DNA of 64,000 nucleotides from Perilla frutescens (GCA_026008535.1 BRKX01000001.1:70754317-70818316); one strand, 5' to 3'. Counted from the first letter of the stretch, positions 26,898-39,623 are shown. Numbers and translations are program-made. The notes: generated by a model from the sequence alone, not told the origin.

Positions 26898-26987
26898 CCT
26901 TTTTGCAGCCCTGAGACTCTAGTCCCCGATGTGTAGCTTCCGTTTACCACATCAAAGGACATTCTCATCGTTCGTCTCTTCCCATGC

Positions 26988-27760
26988 CTTTATGAATCAA
27001 TGATTTTCTTAGGCATATAATTGTTATGAACTCCATCGTCTTGGCCACAATTGAAATTGCCAGGAGCCTGATTGACTCGCCGGAGTAGTGAGGAACGGAA
27101 AGAAGACAAAGGAAGAGAAGAACAGGGTAAAGATTCAATTTTTAGGTTTGCTCAATTGGGGATCGACAGACTGATTTCAAGCAGATCCGATTGGAAATGG
27201 ATCCGGATTGAACCGGATTTTGGATAGCAATTAAGTTGGGAATAGGCTGCTGTTTTGGGCCTCATTTCTTAAATATTATTATTAATGTAATAGGCCAAGT
27301 TATTGTAATACTTCTGCAGGTTTAATTTCCTAAATGAACCCTAAGTGGTCAGAAAGAATTAACCTAAAATTTCTCCTTATTTTCTATCTTCTCCTTGTCT
27401 CTATTTCTTCCCAGATCTGCCCCCATTTCTTCTATATTATTCTCCCATTTCTATTACCAAAATTCCATAGAGAGCGACTTTATTTTCTATCTTCTCCCTG
27501 TCTCTAGTTCTTCTCATATCTGCCCCCATTTCTTCTATATTATTTTCCCATTTCTATCATCAAAATTCCATAAAGAGTGACTTTATTACAGATTCATCAT
27601 AAATATTGTTATATACATCAAGATTAAGAAAAAAAATGGAAGATCATAACAATAATATAGGAGCCCTAACTTAACTGAAAATCATGATCAAAATGAAGGG
27701 TTGACCTATGTATATACCCTTCCACACTTTCGTGTGGAATCGATGTGGGATATTGTAACA
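26988..27760 (-). mobile_element. LTR-like fragment, opposite orientation
   Basis: Read on the - strand it starts at 27760 with TGTTACAATATCCCACATCG and matches the first 80-100 bases of the element at 25636. Duplication unit B has no counterpart at this point: homology to unit B stops near 26988 and resumes at about 27761 (TTTTAGTTCTTTCAATT, also at about 57193). It includes a 103-bp tandem duplication at 27377-27582. The far end is not defined. Confidence 0.55.
27377..27582. repeat. 103-bp tandem duplication
   Basis: Two copies starting TTATTTTCTATCTTCTCC at 27377 and 27480, both ending near a CCATAAAGAG/CCATAGAGAG stretch. They lie inside the LTR-like fragment 26988-27760. Confidence 0.85.
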
Positions 27761-28025
27761 GTTTTAGTTCTTTCAATTTGAATAAGTGTATAGGCAAGCG
27801 AAGTTTTTGTTGGGAATGCTTAAATGCTAATTTAATTTCTTGTGGTTGCAAACAACTCATTTATTGGAATTCAGTATTGGTGTCATGAACATCTAATGAT
27901 TGTTTTATTTTTTATAATTCATTTTGCTTTTATTTTTAATAGATTTGTTGATCCATGAACATATTTAGGTTGGAAATTGCTTCTTTTCCATATAAAGATA
28001 GTCTACGTATTGGATGTGCTTGGAT

Positions 28026-28181
28026 TAGGGATGACAATGGGTAACGGATTTTATGAGTACCCGTAAAAGTTACCCACGATAGGTAGGGTAATTACCCACT
28101 TAATGGGTACGGACACAGGTAATTACCCACAAATTTTGACCGGCACGGATGCGGCTATGGGTACTTTAGTACCCAACCCGC

Positions 28182-28217
<36 letters not shown>

Positions 28218-29254
28218 TCCATTATTATTATTACATTGTATGTATTAAATTGTACTGTGATATGATATTATTTGTTGAAAATTTCATGGCATTATTATGT
28301 TTATAGTTTTTTTATGAAATGTTGCATTTTCATGAAGGGTCTTTGTATTATATTTTAATTGAATTATGATTTAGTTTCAATTAATATTTTTAAAATTATA
28401 AATTATTTAATCATAATTTTGAATTATTTAATACAAATAATATTTTCTAAATAAATATTCAATAAATAGTTTGTGATAAAGAAATTTGTATGTTTATATA
28501 TTTTATTTTTAAAATATGACCATCGTTAGAACTAAAATGAAAATTGAACACGAATAAAATTTGGACTAATTGAAATATTAATTTGTAACTTATGTTATTT
28601 ATTCTTACACGCACATACACACACACACATATTGTAAACTTGATAAATAAATTATTATAAAGATTACATCTTACATAAAATAATATTTATTTTAAAAACA
28701 TATAAGATAAAAAAAATACAAATATAAGTATGTTTGAATGATTATAAAAAAATGTCATTAAATTCATTAGAAAAGTTATTATTAATTTTATGTCACTATG
28801 AGATGTTCATCAATACATGTACATTAAAAAAAATATTTATTTATTATATATGCACAACCATATTATGGAGAAATAATCTGTAATAAAAAAGTTAGAATTT
28901 ATAAACATAATTTAATCTTTTTTATCTCTTTTTAAAAATAAATAGTTATTTTACTTCATCATCTATATGAATTACATATCGTATTCAATATATTTTTCAT
29001 ATATTTAAAGTATACACATAATATATATATGTATTTAACTATGATTTTTTTTACTGTAATTTATAAAAATATTTTAAAATTTATTAAATAATATAAAACA
29101 TTTCTCGTGAATCGCATAAAAAATATATAAAATACGGGTAACGAGTACGGGTAGTTAAGCGGACATAAAAATTGATACCCAGTGGATACGAGGACGGGTA
29201 TTTTTTCAAAATGTGGGTATGGAGTCTACCCATACTCTATCCATTGCCATCCTA
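28026..29254. mobile_element. Non-autonomous hAT-like element, 1.2 kb
   Basis: Starts TAGGGATGACAATGGGTA and ends CCATTGCCATCCTA (inverted), flanked by the perfect 8-bp duplication GCTTGGAT (28018-28025 and 29255-29262). The TSD length indicates hAT. Subterminal regions are full of GGGTA/TACCC motifs, including a (TACCCA)n array at about 28185-28217. No transposase coding capacity. The matching place in unit B (about 57505) lacks the element. Confidence 0.8.
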
Positions 29255-29262
29255 GCTTGGAT

Positions 29263-30449
29263 ACAACACTCGATCATACATATACCACATTAGCACACTT
29301 GATTATAATTAGGTCAGAACTGCCTCTTTTTCCAGCATTAAAATTTTCAAATTAAGCTTATATATGTATCTAGTAGTGTTTATAGTCTTATCTTAATTTG
29401 TTTGAAGTACAACACTTGATCAAAGAATTGCGAACTTGTGAGGAAAAGATGCGTATGCAGAATTAATGAACACCAAAAAGGACTAACTGCTTGGTTTTGC
29501 TAATAGATCATCCTATTAGGGACTGAGCAAGTTTTAATCCCCATTGAAATGAAAATTTGATGGTTTTGTTGTAATTGTTGAGAAGTGAAAAACAGAGAGA
29601 AATGGACAAAAAGAGCGGATTCAACCAATAGCTTTACTTGGAGTGCCGAACTCTCTGCCTGATCTCGGCCGAATCTCTTGAAGCTTTTGTTTTTCTTTTA
29701 CCTATCGTTGGATATTTTAGGTAAACCCTGTAATATTAAGATGAGATCCGCAATAAAGTTGTGATCTTGATGTACTTTTGTAACAGAAATGGGGGAAAAT
29801 ATTGGAAGAAAATGAAGGGAGAATAGAGGAGAACGTAGGGGGAAAACAGAATACTTTCTCATTACTTTACTAACCAGGGCTACATGATATTTAAATCCCT
29901 TTACAAGCAAATAGGGACCACACTTTGTACTACAAAATACCCTAGCTAAACTGGACTATTGTCCTTGATTCAATTAAAATTAAAATGGCCCAACTAGCTA
30001 GCCCAGCTTCGCATTTTCCTCAATTCCGACCCGAACAGGCCCAGCTCCGATTTGCTCAGTCAACGAAGACTCAATTTCCCCTTTCTCTTCCGATTGCGAG
30101 TCCTTCACATTCTGAAGCCCTAAAGACTGCGCCTTTCCTTCCTCCTCTAGCATCAGTGCCTTCTCAGCTCTATCCTCCTGCTCCGGTAAAGCTCCCAATC
30201 CCGAGCCCTCCTTCTCCTCTTCAACTCTAACTATAGCCCGACTGGGGATCACGACAATATGAAGTTGACTGCTGTCTAGAAATAGTTTATGCTCCCAAGT
30301 TGTAAAGTGGGACCCGAACTGCTATGATTTGATTCTTGGCCTCAATCATCAACTCAGAGAAATATCTGATTCTTCAATTTTCCATTTCTAACTGCAAACC
30401 TTCCTTTAATTCAAGGTTTTTCACTGTTCCAAAAATCACATGAGTATAT
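29263..30449. other. Upstream region of NLR1 with probable retroelement remnant
   Basis: No supported gene. About 29570-30290 reads, on the - strand, like the untranslated/LTR part of a retrotransposon, with a CCCAGTCGGGCTATAG-type segment and short exon-like ORFs; this is a weak call. The last 100 bases are the NLR1 leader: TCTTCAATTTTCCATTTCTA at about 30371 recurs before NLR3 at about 61659. Confidence 0.4.
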
Positions 30450-30463
30450 ATGGAAAGATATAG
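30440..30463 (+). promoter_or_regulatory. Overlapping upstream ORF in NLR1 leader
   Basis: ATG at 30440 opens a seven-codon ORF ending TAG at 30461-30463, in a different frame from and overlapping the NLR1 ATG at 30450. If the leader is transcribed through here, scanning ribosomes meet this ATG first. Confidence 0.45.
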
Positions 30464-33400
30464 AGAATTCCGTCTCGAGAGCCCTATCGAAGATTTTCCT
30501 GACAATATTCAAGAGCAGTTTCCAAAATTACATCTTTCAATTGTTCATCATTATTACTTTCACCTACACCGGACTTGTGACCTTACAACTTTCAGACAGT
30601 CTAAAGTTCCCATGTTCCTAAATTGGGATTCGACTGCTGACCTTAGAATTCCATCGTTTAAAAGTTATGCTGATGTTAAAGCTTCCTTGTCTGAAACTGA
30701 AAGTTTACCCAGAACAACTTCCATTTCTAAAAGGTTAGCTGTTTCTTCCTCATGTGAAAGTTCAGTTGGAAAGTCTGAAATTCCCATGTTTGGAAACTGG
30801 GATTCGACTGCTGACCTTACAATTCCATCGTTTAAAAGTTATGCTGATGTTGAAGCTTCCTTGTCTGAAACTGAAAGTTTACCCAGAACAACTTCCATGT
30901 CTAAAAGGTTAGCTGTTTCTTCCTCATTTGAAAGTTCAGTTGGAAAGTCTGAAATTCCCATGTTTGGAAACTGGGATTCGACTGCTGACCTTACAATTCC
31001 ATTGATTAAAAATTATGCTCACTTTGAAGCCTCCTTGTCTGAAAGTTCACCCGGAACAACTTCAATGTCTGAAAGTTTAGCCGTTTCTTCCTCATTTGAA
31101 AGTTCAGTTGGAAAGTCTAAAGATCCCATTGTCAGGGACCGGGAACGGATTGATGCCCTGTCTAAATTTAGAGCCAAAAGAGCTTCCAAAAGTTCACAGA
31201 GAAAAACTTCCATGTCTAAACGTTTAGCCAATGCAGTGTATTCTTTCAATCAGGTGCATGAGCTTAAGAATGTTATCTTCATGGTGCCGAGGGTGAAGAA
31301 GTTTGCTGAAAGACAATACGGCATCAAGAAATATCAGCTCTTGGAATTTTTCATCAGTTTCCTACTTCAACTGCTGTATCATAAAACATATTCCATAATT
31401 GTTTTGTGCAAAGATCGAATTGAAAATCTTGAGAAGGAGCTGAGATTTCTTCACACTGTTCTTGGGGACACATCATTAATGCTGTGTGCTGATGCGCATG
31501 AAGAATTCCAGAGTCTTTTGGCAGAATTTGTAGCAGTGGCAAATGAAGCTGGAAATATAGTCTACCTCATATTCTTTGCAGTTGATCAGGCTTGTGGAAA
31601 AATCGATGAAGGTCTTGCTGCTGTTCTAGGTAATGTTGACCTCTTGAAAACCAATCTCATGAAATTCGTAGATCTCGTATCATCTACAGGCAGATCAGCT
31701 TGTATGACCCCAAGGACATGTGTGGTGGACTCACTTGTCTTTCTCGATTCTCTAACTTATTATCTTGAGGATTTGGTGAATCAGGATAAGAGGTATCTGA
31801 TAGCTGATGTGAAGGATCATGTCAATACTCTCCGTCAAGGGCTAACTTCCCTTCGATCTTCCATCAAAGACACAGGACTGCCACAACCATCGGAAATTGG
31901 AGAATTGAGAGAAATTTTGATGCGAATTGGTGATATGGTTAGTGGAGCTGAACATTTGATCATTGCTTTCCTGGTTGGAGATGCTCCTAGGTTGTATCTC
32001 ATCAACAGGCTCTCGGACATCAACAACATAATTGAGCTTACTAGGATTGAACTCCAAGAAATCACAAGGAGATATAAATTTGAACGCTTAGAAACTGGGT
32101 CAAATTTCATTGCACAACTATCAAAGCTGGATCATCAGAGAAATTCTGACAGCAATGACATTGATGTTGTAATTGGTTTGGAGGACCAGACAACAGAAAT
32201 TTTAGAACAGTTGATAGGAGAAAACCAGCGCCTGAAAGTTATATCAATATGTGGGATGCCTGGAGTTGGGAAGACAACTTTGGCAAAGAAATTGTACGAT
32301 CATCCCTATGCTAAGTATCAGTTTGATAAGCTCGCTTGGTGTGTCATTTCTCAAAAATATCAAAAGCAAAGTGTCCTTACTGACATTCTCACTCAGTTAA
32401 CAAGTGAGCCGGACAAAAATAGCACCTTGGCAGTGGATGAACACGTTCATAAAAGTTTAAAGGGAAGAAGATACTTAATCGTAATGGATGATGTATGGGA
32501 TTCACATGTGTGGAATGATTTGCTGAGGTGTTTCCCCGATGATGGTAATGGAAGCAGGATATTGTTCACCACCAGGGACAAAGACGTAGCACTCGACACT
32601 ATAAATTTTGCTTTGCACCCTTTGTCAAATGACCAATGTTGGGAGCTTTTAGAGAAGAAGGTGTTCAACATTAATCCTTGCCCTCGTGAATTGCTAGGAA
32701 TTGGGAAGGAAATATCTGCAAATTGCCACGGACTGCCACTTCTTGTAGTTGTCATTGCTGGAGTTCTTTCAACACTGGACAAGAAGAAAGGTGTATGGGA
32801 AGAAGTGGGACGAAATCTTGCCTCATATATTTTTGAAGGTGGAGAGAATTCAGTGATGAATATTTTGGAACTGAGTTACAAGCATCTACCAGATCATTTG
32901 AAGCCTTGCTTTCTCTATTTTGGAGCATTTAAGAAAGACAGAGAAATCCCAGTCAGCAAGTTGACGAGGCTGTGGGTTGCTGAAGGGTTCGTACATGAGG
33001 AAGGGGGAAAGAGTGCTGAGAACGTCGCCAAAGAATATCTGATAAAGCTGATTGATAAAAGCCTAGTAATTGTTGCCAAAACAAGATCAGATGGTGGAGT
33101 CAAAGCTTGTGTAGTTCATGATTTACTGCTCGACATGTGCCTGAAAAAATGTGAAGATGAAAAATTCATGAATTTTGTGAAGAAAAAAGAGTAAGTATTC
33201 TTACTATGAGCTGCACCCATCACTTAAAAGTTAGCCTTATCTCACGTTCTCCTTTTCCTTTTGCAGTTGCTACTCAATGTATGGGAAAGGACATCGTCTG
33301 CGAGATCTTGATAGAAGTGTTGTACCTTGGATTTACTGTCAGCATCTTCGCTCTTTTCGTGGACATATTCTGGCATCTTTCTCAGATTCATTCTATGTTC

Positions 33401-34320
33401 GTGATTTGAGATTACTGCGAGTCTTGCATTTTGATTACATTCGCAATCATTATATTGGAATTGAATATCTGTTGAGCTTGAGATACTTGGTTGTTAATGT
33501 TTTGCCTGCATCAATAGGTAGCCTTGTAAACTTGGAATATCTTCGCGTGGAGACATCCGAGATGGTAATCCTTCACTCAGAAATTATGAAAATGATGAAA
33601 TTGAGATACATTCATGTCTACAACCCAGACAGAGACACCTACGCATCCTACGGCGGAGACTGTGATGTCTCCCACACAAACAACCTCAAGTTTCTCTCTG
33701 TTGTCTTTATTGCCAATCTCAAGGATGAAGAGATGTTGAGATGTTCGCCCCATCTCCACAGACTCAAATGCATATATGAAACAGCAACAGTGTCAACGAT
33801 TGAGGTCACTCAGCATTTTGATTTCAGCTTCTTAACTAAGCTCGTGTCACTCAGCGTACGTTTCAGGGGATATGTAGTGCTGGAGAAAATCATCTTCCCC
33901 TCCAGCATAAAGAAGCTCACACTCTCTGGAAACTTCATACGGCTTTGGGATGAGATGTCGACAATTGGGAGATTGGAAAGCCTCGAGGTACTCAAATTAA
34001 GACGTGTTTCGAGCTCCTTGGGAGAAGATAATTGGGACACAAGCGATGGTGAATTCCAGAAGCTCAGATTCTTGGAAATAAATCACACAGATCTCTGTCA
34101 GTGGAATGTGGCCTCAACCCATTTTCCCAAACTTCAGCAATTGATATTGGCCGATTGCTTCCATATGGAAGATATTTCACCTGAAATCGGCAGAATCGCA
34201 ACGCTGCAATTGATTGAGGTCAGAGGGCGGTGCCCAAACTCATTGGTCGAGTCAGCCAGAGGAATTCAGCTAGAACAGCTGGAGAATGGGAACGACGAGC
34301 TCAGGATCAGCCATTTCTGA
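30450..34320 (+). CDS. NLR1: R1-type CC-NB-ARC-LRR immune receptor with N-terminal tandem repeats
   Basis: Intracellular immune receptor of the late-blight R1-like family. Exon 1 30450-33190 and exon 2 33267-34320 join in phase 2 (76-bp intron), giving 1264 residues with no stops. Order: N-terminal LHLSIVHHYY motif; three 56-58-residue Ser-rich tandem repeats plus a degenerate fourth (about residues 54-260); R1-type N-terminal region; NB-ARC with P-loop GMPGVGKTT (about 602), RNBS-A WCVISQ, kinase-2 YLIVMDDVW (about 675), RNBS-B GSRILFTTRD, GLPL, RNBS-D CFLYFGAF, and VHD in place of MHD (about 889). Exon 2 encodes the LRRs (e.g. LPASIGSLVNLEYLRV). All key nucleotide-binding residues are present, so it is potentially functional. 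NLR2 and NLR3 lack the N-terminal repeats. Confidence 0.92.
30609..31230 (+). repeat. In-frame tandem repeat in NLR1 (3 units plus degenerate fourth)
   Basis: Units start at CCC codons at 30609, 30783, 30957 and 31125, with periods of 174, 174 and 168 nt (58, 58, 56 residues). Each begins PMFxNWDSTADLxIP, continues with KSYADVxASLSE and ends LAVSSSxESSVGKS. Units 1 and 2 are nearly identical; the fourth keeps mainly the TSMSKRLA part. Ser/Thr-rich with regular Arg/Lys, probably disordered. I recognise no known domain. Confidence 0.95.
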
Positions 34321-36339
34321 GTAGTGAGATTTTTCGAGGTAAACGATATTTTTTCTTTTGTTTTTACTTGTTAGTGAATGGCAATGCCAAAGTATTGCCT
34401 AGACAGACAGGTTACCAACTTCAGCAGCATTAGGCTAATACACAATGTGGTTTTGTTCTCTCTTCCAAGTCAAATCGGAGAGAACGACGCTCAAAGAATT
34501 TGACAGCAATAATGCAACAGAAATAGTCTCAACACAAAGGAAGAAACTTGGGGGTTAATTGTCGAACGTGAAGAGGGAAGAAGAAGAACACACCAAAATT
34601 TTGAACCCATTAAAGTAGTGTCGAACATCAATTTTTGAAACTTCTCCAACACACAAAAAAAAAAAAGACTCATCAACTATTAAACCCCATGGAACTTTCT
34701 TGTAAGTTTTTCTAGTCTTCTTGTTGTTTAATTTTGTTTATATAATTTTTTTATTTTGTGTGAATCGGTTAGTTTAAACGACGACAGTATGTTTTAAAAA
34801 CGAAATATTACATTGAATTAGTACTTAAGAGATGGAATTTAGTTGTGTAACCCACTGTATCTATAATAAAGATTCATTTCTTCGTGGTTCAGAACTAGGA
34901 GAGTTCAAACTGTTGGATGAGGGTTCGAAAATTTGTTTTTGAACGGGCTTGAGCAAGATCGAAAACATGTTTTTGAACGCCCTTAATACCGTTTAGAAAC
35001 ATGATGTACCTTAGGTGGTTTAGAAGCAAGTTTTCGAACCTGATTTTTTTTTTTCACAGTTGGGATCGTACTTACACTTTTTATGAAATCTTTCATCTTC
35101 AATTTTTCAGAGGAGGCCCACTGCGTCTGAGAGGAGACAAAATTCCCTTAAACGTCATGAAGCAAAAGACTTCCACAAGAAGAATTGGAAAATCAACAAT
35201 TTAATGAGAGAACGAATGATAATGCCATGAGACGTTTTCATGTAGTTTGGTTGTGTTTTATGTGATTTATGAGATGTTATGTTATATTTCATTTATGAGA
35301 TCTTAGCATAACTTTTATGGGATATTATTTTATGTTTTATTTCGTTTATGAGATATTAACATGTGCATGTTAATGTTTCTTATAGTTTCATAAATATGTA
35401 TATAAACCTAAAGAAGTCTGTTCATAAAAATGTTTATGAACCTGTAAATCCTATTGGGCTTTTTAACATGTTTACTTATTTCTTAGTACAATTTAACCAA
35501 ATATAAATAGTCTATTACAATACAACAAAGTTGTTCAATATTATAGTTGATTACAACATTTGCGAGAATCAAATAATTCCATAGTGTGAAATACATCTTG
35601 ATAATCGGGTTGTAACTCCAGATTAATTGGGCCAGCGACACTTCTCTCCTCGGTCAATGCCTGCAAAAGTGTTAAAATATTTAAGTACCACAATAGTTTA
35701 AACAATGAAATCCCAAAACATATATATATTTGAACACCGAAGAGGTTCGGAATTAAGTTTATGAATGCGAAGAAGGTTCAAAAACATAATTATGAACCTA
35801 AAGCACTGGGTTCATAAACATGTTTCTGAATCTAAATAAGTTAGTTCATAAACTTGTTTTCGAACCTAGTATTAGGGGTTTGGAAACAAGTTTTTGAACC
35901 TCCTTCACAATGTTCAAATTGTTATTTCCGAACGCCTTTAGACGATTTGAATATACAAACACGATGGAACTCATGAAAAACAAAAAAAATCAGTGTAAAC
36001 AGTAGGAAATCACTTACATTACTTGTTTCTTCATCGTTTCCACCCTCCATCATTGAATTAAACCCAATGTGCTTAAATTCAAAGTTTGAGAAACCTTATC
36101 TATGCAATTTCTGTCGAAGGTGGTTCAAATGCAATGTCGAAGGTTATTGTTTGAGAACGAAATTATTTTTTTTCTTTTTTTCTTTTTTATTTTATTTCTC
36201 ACATCATTTAGTTTTTGTGTTGTGGAAAGAAATAATTGTAGTGTGTTGAAGTAAACAAATGATATTTTAGTCATCTAAAAAATAATTATTTTTACATTTT
36301 TTTGTGTGTAAATAAATTTTTGTGGTGTGAATAGAAATA
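34321..36339. other. Downstream of NLR1; degenerate repeat DNA
   Basis: No supported gene. Two blocks, 34880-35040 and 35735-35960, are built from loosely repeated units around GTTCATAAACATGTTT / TTTTTGAAC, partly in inverted relation, with a spliced-looking but short ORF between them (35001-35204). This looks like a decayed transposon with subterminal repeats, but no TIR or TSD could be fixed. Confidence 0.4.
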
Positions 36340-36430
36340 CCCTTTATTAAATGAATCATTTTTTGTAGCAAGTAGTAATCTCTGGCGATCTAGATGCTAT
36401 TATTATTAGTGAGAATTAGTTTTAATCTAA
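36340..36430 (+). repeat. Left end of duplication unit B
   Basis: Matches about 23540-23630: AGTAGTAATCTC, then GGCGATCTAGATGCTATT against GGCGGTCTGGATGCTATT in unit A. Homology continues only at about 55450, so unit B is interrupted here. Confidence 0.75.
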
Positions 36431-39400
36431 ATCTATATTATATTTAAAAACAAGATAATCATCATAAATATAAAAAAAATAAATTTTCCTGCCCAAAACA
36501 CCCTTCCAAATTCAGAAATTAAACTCATATACTATACTATAATATGGATATTAATTAATTATTAATAATTACATTGCAAATAAATAATTATTAATAATTA
36601 GATTGCAAATCAATCAATTATGAAATCTATTTTAAAAGATAATATATCTATTTTTATCTCTTATTTTCGGAGCTAACCAACCTTTTTTTATATAGTCAAC
36701 TAATGAATGATCATCAATTACAGTAATATTATAATACAATCTATGAAGAAACTGTTATAATTAAGGAAAAATTGATGGCATATTTGATGCCATCAAATAT
36801 TTGATGGCACGTTATCATTTAATTTTCGTATGGTATTAATTTTAATCAGACTTATTTTGTGTATATATAGTAAATTAATAATTAATGAATCATCATCAAC
36901 TGCATTATAATAATCTTATAATAATAAGATAATATTAAAATAAAAGATTATAAGATACACAAATCCGCATTTTCCACATTTATTAGGATTCAATTACTTA
37001 ATTAATCAATTAACAATAACATCTTACTTAAATTAGATGCTCATTTAGTTTTATATATAGATTTTATATGCACTGCATGTACTCCTCCAAATCCAAAATG
37101 ATCTTCAAAATTCAATTGCTTATTATGAATCACCTCATTTGAAATCTTAACTTTATGGTTTCTTTTTTTTTTTTTTTTTTTCTAGTTTGGTTGAGAATGT
37201 TCACTTAGCAATTTGATGTACGATCTAGTTTTCAATGTTGTTCGTATGTATGAACAACGTCCATACAATTACAGATCTTTTTACCATTATTGTTGGTGCT
37301 GATTTTGTTGATGAGAAAAAATATTTTTCGGAGTAGTCGGTTTGTTCTGCCTCAACCCAACAATCAACTACAAAGTTTATGGGTGATAGTTCGGTCAACA
37401 AAAACTTCATTGATGCCCGAGGGCAAAAATACATCCCCGGTTATAATGATCGACAAGGATTAATGGCATAAGGTGTTTTATGCACACGATTATGTTTGAA
37501 TGAATTTTAATATGATCTTAGTTTTAATTATGGTAATAATGTGTTGTTGTACTCTGCCATTAAATTATGAAGTTTTTTTTATTGATTTTAGTTTAATTAA
37601 TTTTAATATTATGTATTTGTATCTAAACCGTGAATGTTGATTTGGTTTTGGTTTTAATATTTTGCTTTAGCTAATTAGATAAGAAGATTAATTTTGCTTA
37701 GTTACGACAAACAAAAAGAAAATCAAATTTTAGGAACTAAATGGAAATCCATATTAGAAAGATCGAATTGGAAAATTTCAAATAACATGATTTTATAAAA
37801 AAAAATGTATAATTGTCAACGATTAAAGAAGATTTGATTTCTTTAAATATATGAACATGTATAAAAAAATATAATTATTAAATTATTTTAAATTATGAAA
37901 TTGAAATAGAAAATAATAAATTATTAAAAATTATGTTATACTTATATATTGTTGTTATTATTATTATTATAGTTCAATATTAATGAAAATAATTTTTTTA
38001 GGCGATAAATGCGGAGTACTGTAAATCTTTCACCTATGTATAAAAAAATAAAATAAAAAGGTTACAAATCTCAAAATTTCAAATAAATAAATAATAAATA
38101 AGATTGCAAAAATTTATTAAAATACAACGGTTGTACTTGTAATCTAAACCGTTGTGGAAAATACAAAAAGAAGAAGAAAATTTACAACAATAAACATCAT
38201 AACTGTTGTCTATTATACAAAAAACTGTTGTCTAAAATAGAATTGTTAAATCGTGTGATAGACAACGGTTCTTCTATCACACGATTTTGCCTTAATATAT
38301 TTATAGATCAGTTGTTTGTTGTATTCAACCCACTATATCTGATATTCATTTCATTAATGCATTTTATTTGTTTGTTTTCATTCTTCAATGCACGCTTCTT
38401 AGTAGTTTTAATTTGTTTCATGCATTCATTCAGACTTTAGATGTTTGATATGGTTTACATTATATATATCGCACTTTTATGTCTTAAGGAAGAATATTTT
38501 CTGGATTGATGAGAATGGGGTAGACTGCAAATGTCTGATTTCATATGTATAATATTAATATTTACATCGTGTATTTTTTTCCCAATTAGAAAATAGAAAA
38601 TTGATGATAATCAGTTTATATTGTAAATGTGAAACTATAAATTATTTTATATGATCGAGGTGTGATCGATAGTATAGAAAGATTATTTCCTTAAAAGTTC
38701 AAGCTCGACCTCATTCTTTTTTATATAGTATCGATTAATTAATTATATTATTTTTAGATTGTATCAATTTCTTATTTGTATACTATTTTTCTACTCAGGC
38801 ATAAAAACACATAATTATATGGATGTTTTGATTGGTTATTGCTAACAACAGTAATTAGGAAATTTATATTTTAATTTGTCTCAATCATGAATTTAATATT
38901 AGGTTTTTTATTTTTATAATATTTGCATTTTCAATCCAGAATATTATATTAAGTATTTTTTTAGATGATTATATTTATTTTATTGAAATACATAAATAAT
39001 TATTAAATTCTCATTTTGTTTTTTATCAATATTTTTGCCTTCAAAATAATTAGTCTTTTTCGGATTGATTTGATGAATGGATACTTTTTGTGATATTCAA
39101 AAAAAAAAAACTATGGATTTTCATTTATAAATTCTAGAGTGAAAACAATAATTTATTTTCCATTCTGAAACTAAAAAAAACAATTATTTGGTTTGATAGA
39201 ACCGATATGTAGTATTTGCCTATTTGATAGTTCTAGATCCTCTCAGTATTGTTCTAATAATATATTGAAACACAAATTATATAGTTCACAAAAAATTAAA
39301 AATAAAATTAAAAAAATATATAGTTCACGAAACATAATAACAAAATACTTATCTTTTAAATTGTAGGCTCGACAAATCTTAAATATTCAAATGTTGCTAA

Positions 39401-39623
39401 GAATTAACATTTCGTTGTTATATACATTACTAAAATATAGAAATTTATTTATTTTATTAAACAAAAGTTAATGTATATTTTGCTTAATTTATTTACAATT
39501 TTTATATATATATTTTTAAAATTTTATAATATATAAAAACAAGGTCGGCCATAAAAAATAGTAAAGCTAAGTTTTCACGTTCTTTTAATCTTTCCATTGT
39601 AGGCAATAATACAATATATAATC
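36431..39623. other. AT-rich insertion flank, no gene seen
   Basis: Non-coding, very AT-rich. It contains a perfect 15-bp-stem hairpin (38248-38287) in a stretch with several AACGGTT / AACCGTT motifs (about 38125-38275), which recall subterminal repeats of CACTA elements; class not proven. The small ORFs at 37225-37434 and 38228-38440 have no recognisable features. Confidence 0.5.
38248..38287. repeat. Perfect hairpin, 15-bp stem and 10-nt loop
   Basis: AAATCGTGTGATAGA at 38248-38262 pairs with its exact complement at 38273-38287; the loop holds CAACGGTT. Confidence 0.9.

Noticed and set aside
28185..28217. TACCCA array as a telomere-like or CRISPR-like repeat
   Set aside because: It is a short run inside a hAT-like element with GGGTA-rich ends; not the plant telomere unit and without spacers.
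29985..30230. 81-codon Pro/Ser-rich ORF upstream of NLR1
   Set aside because: Low complexity, in a probable retroelement remnant, and the opposite strand is equally open.
37225..37434. 69-codon ORF on the - strand
   Set aside because: Isolated in AT-rich DNA, no recognisable feature or splice context.
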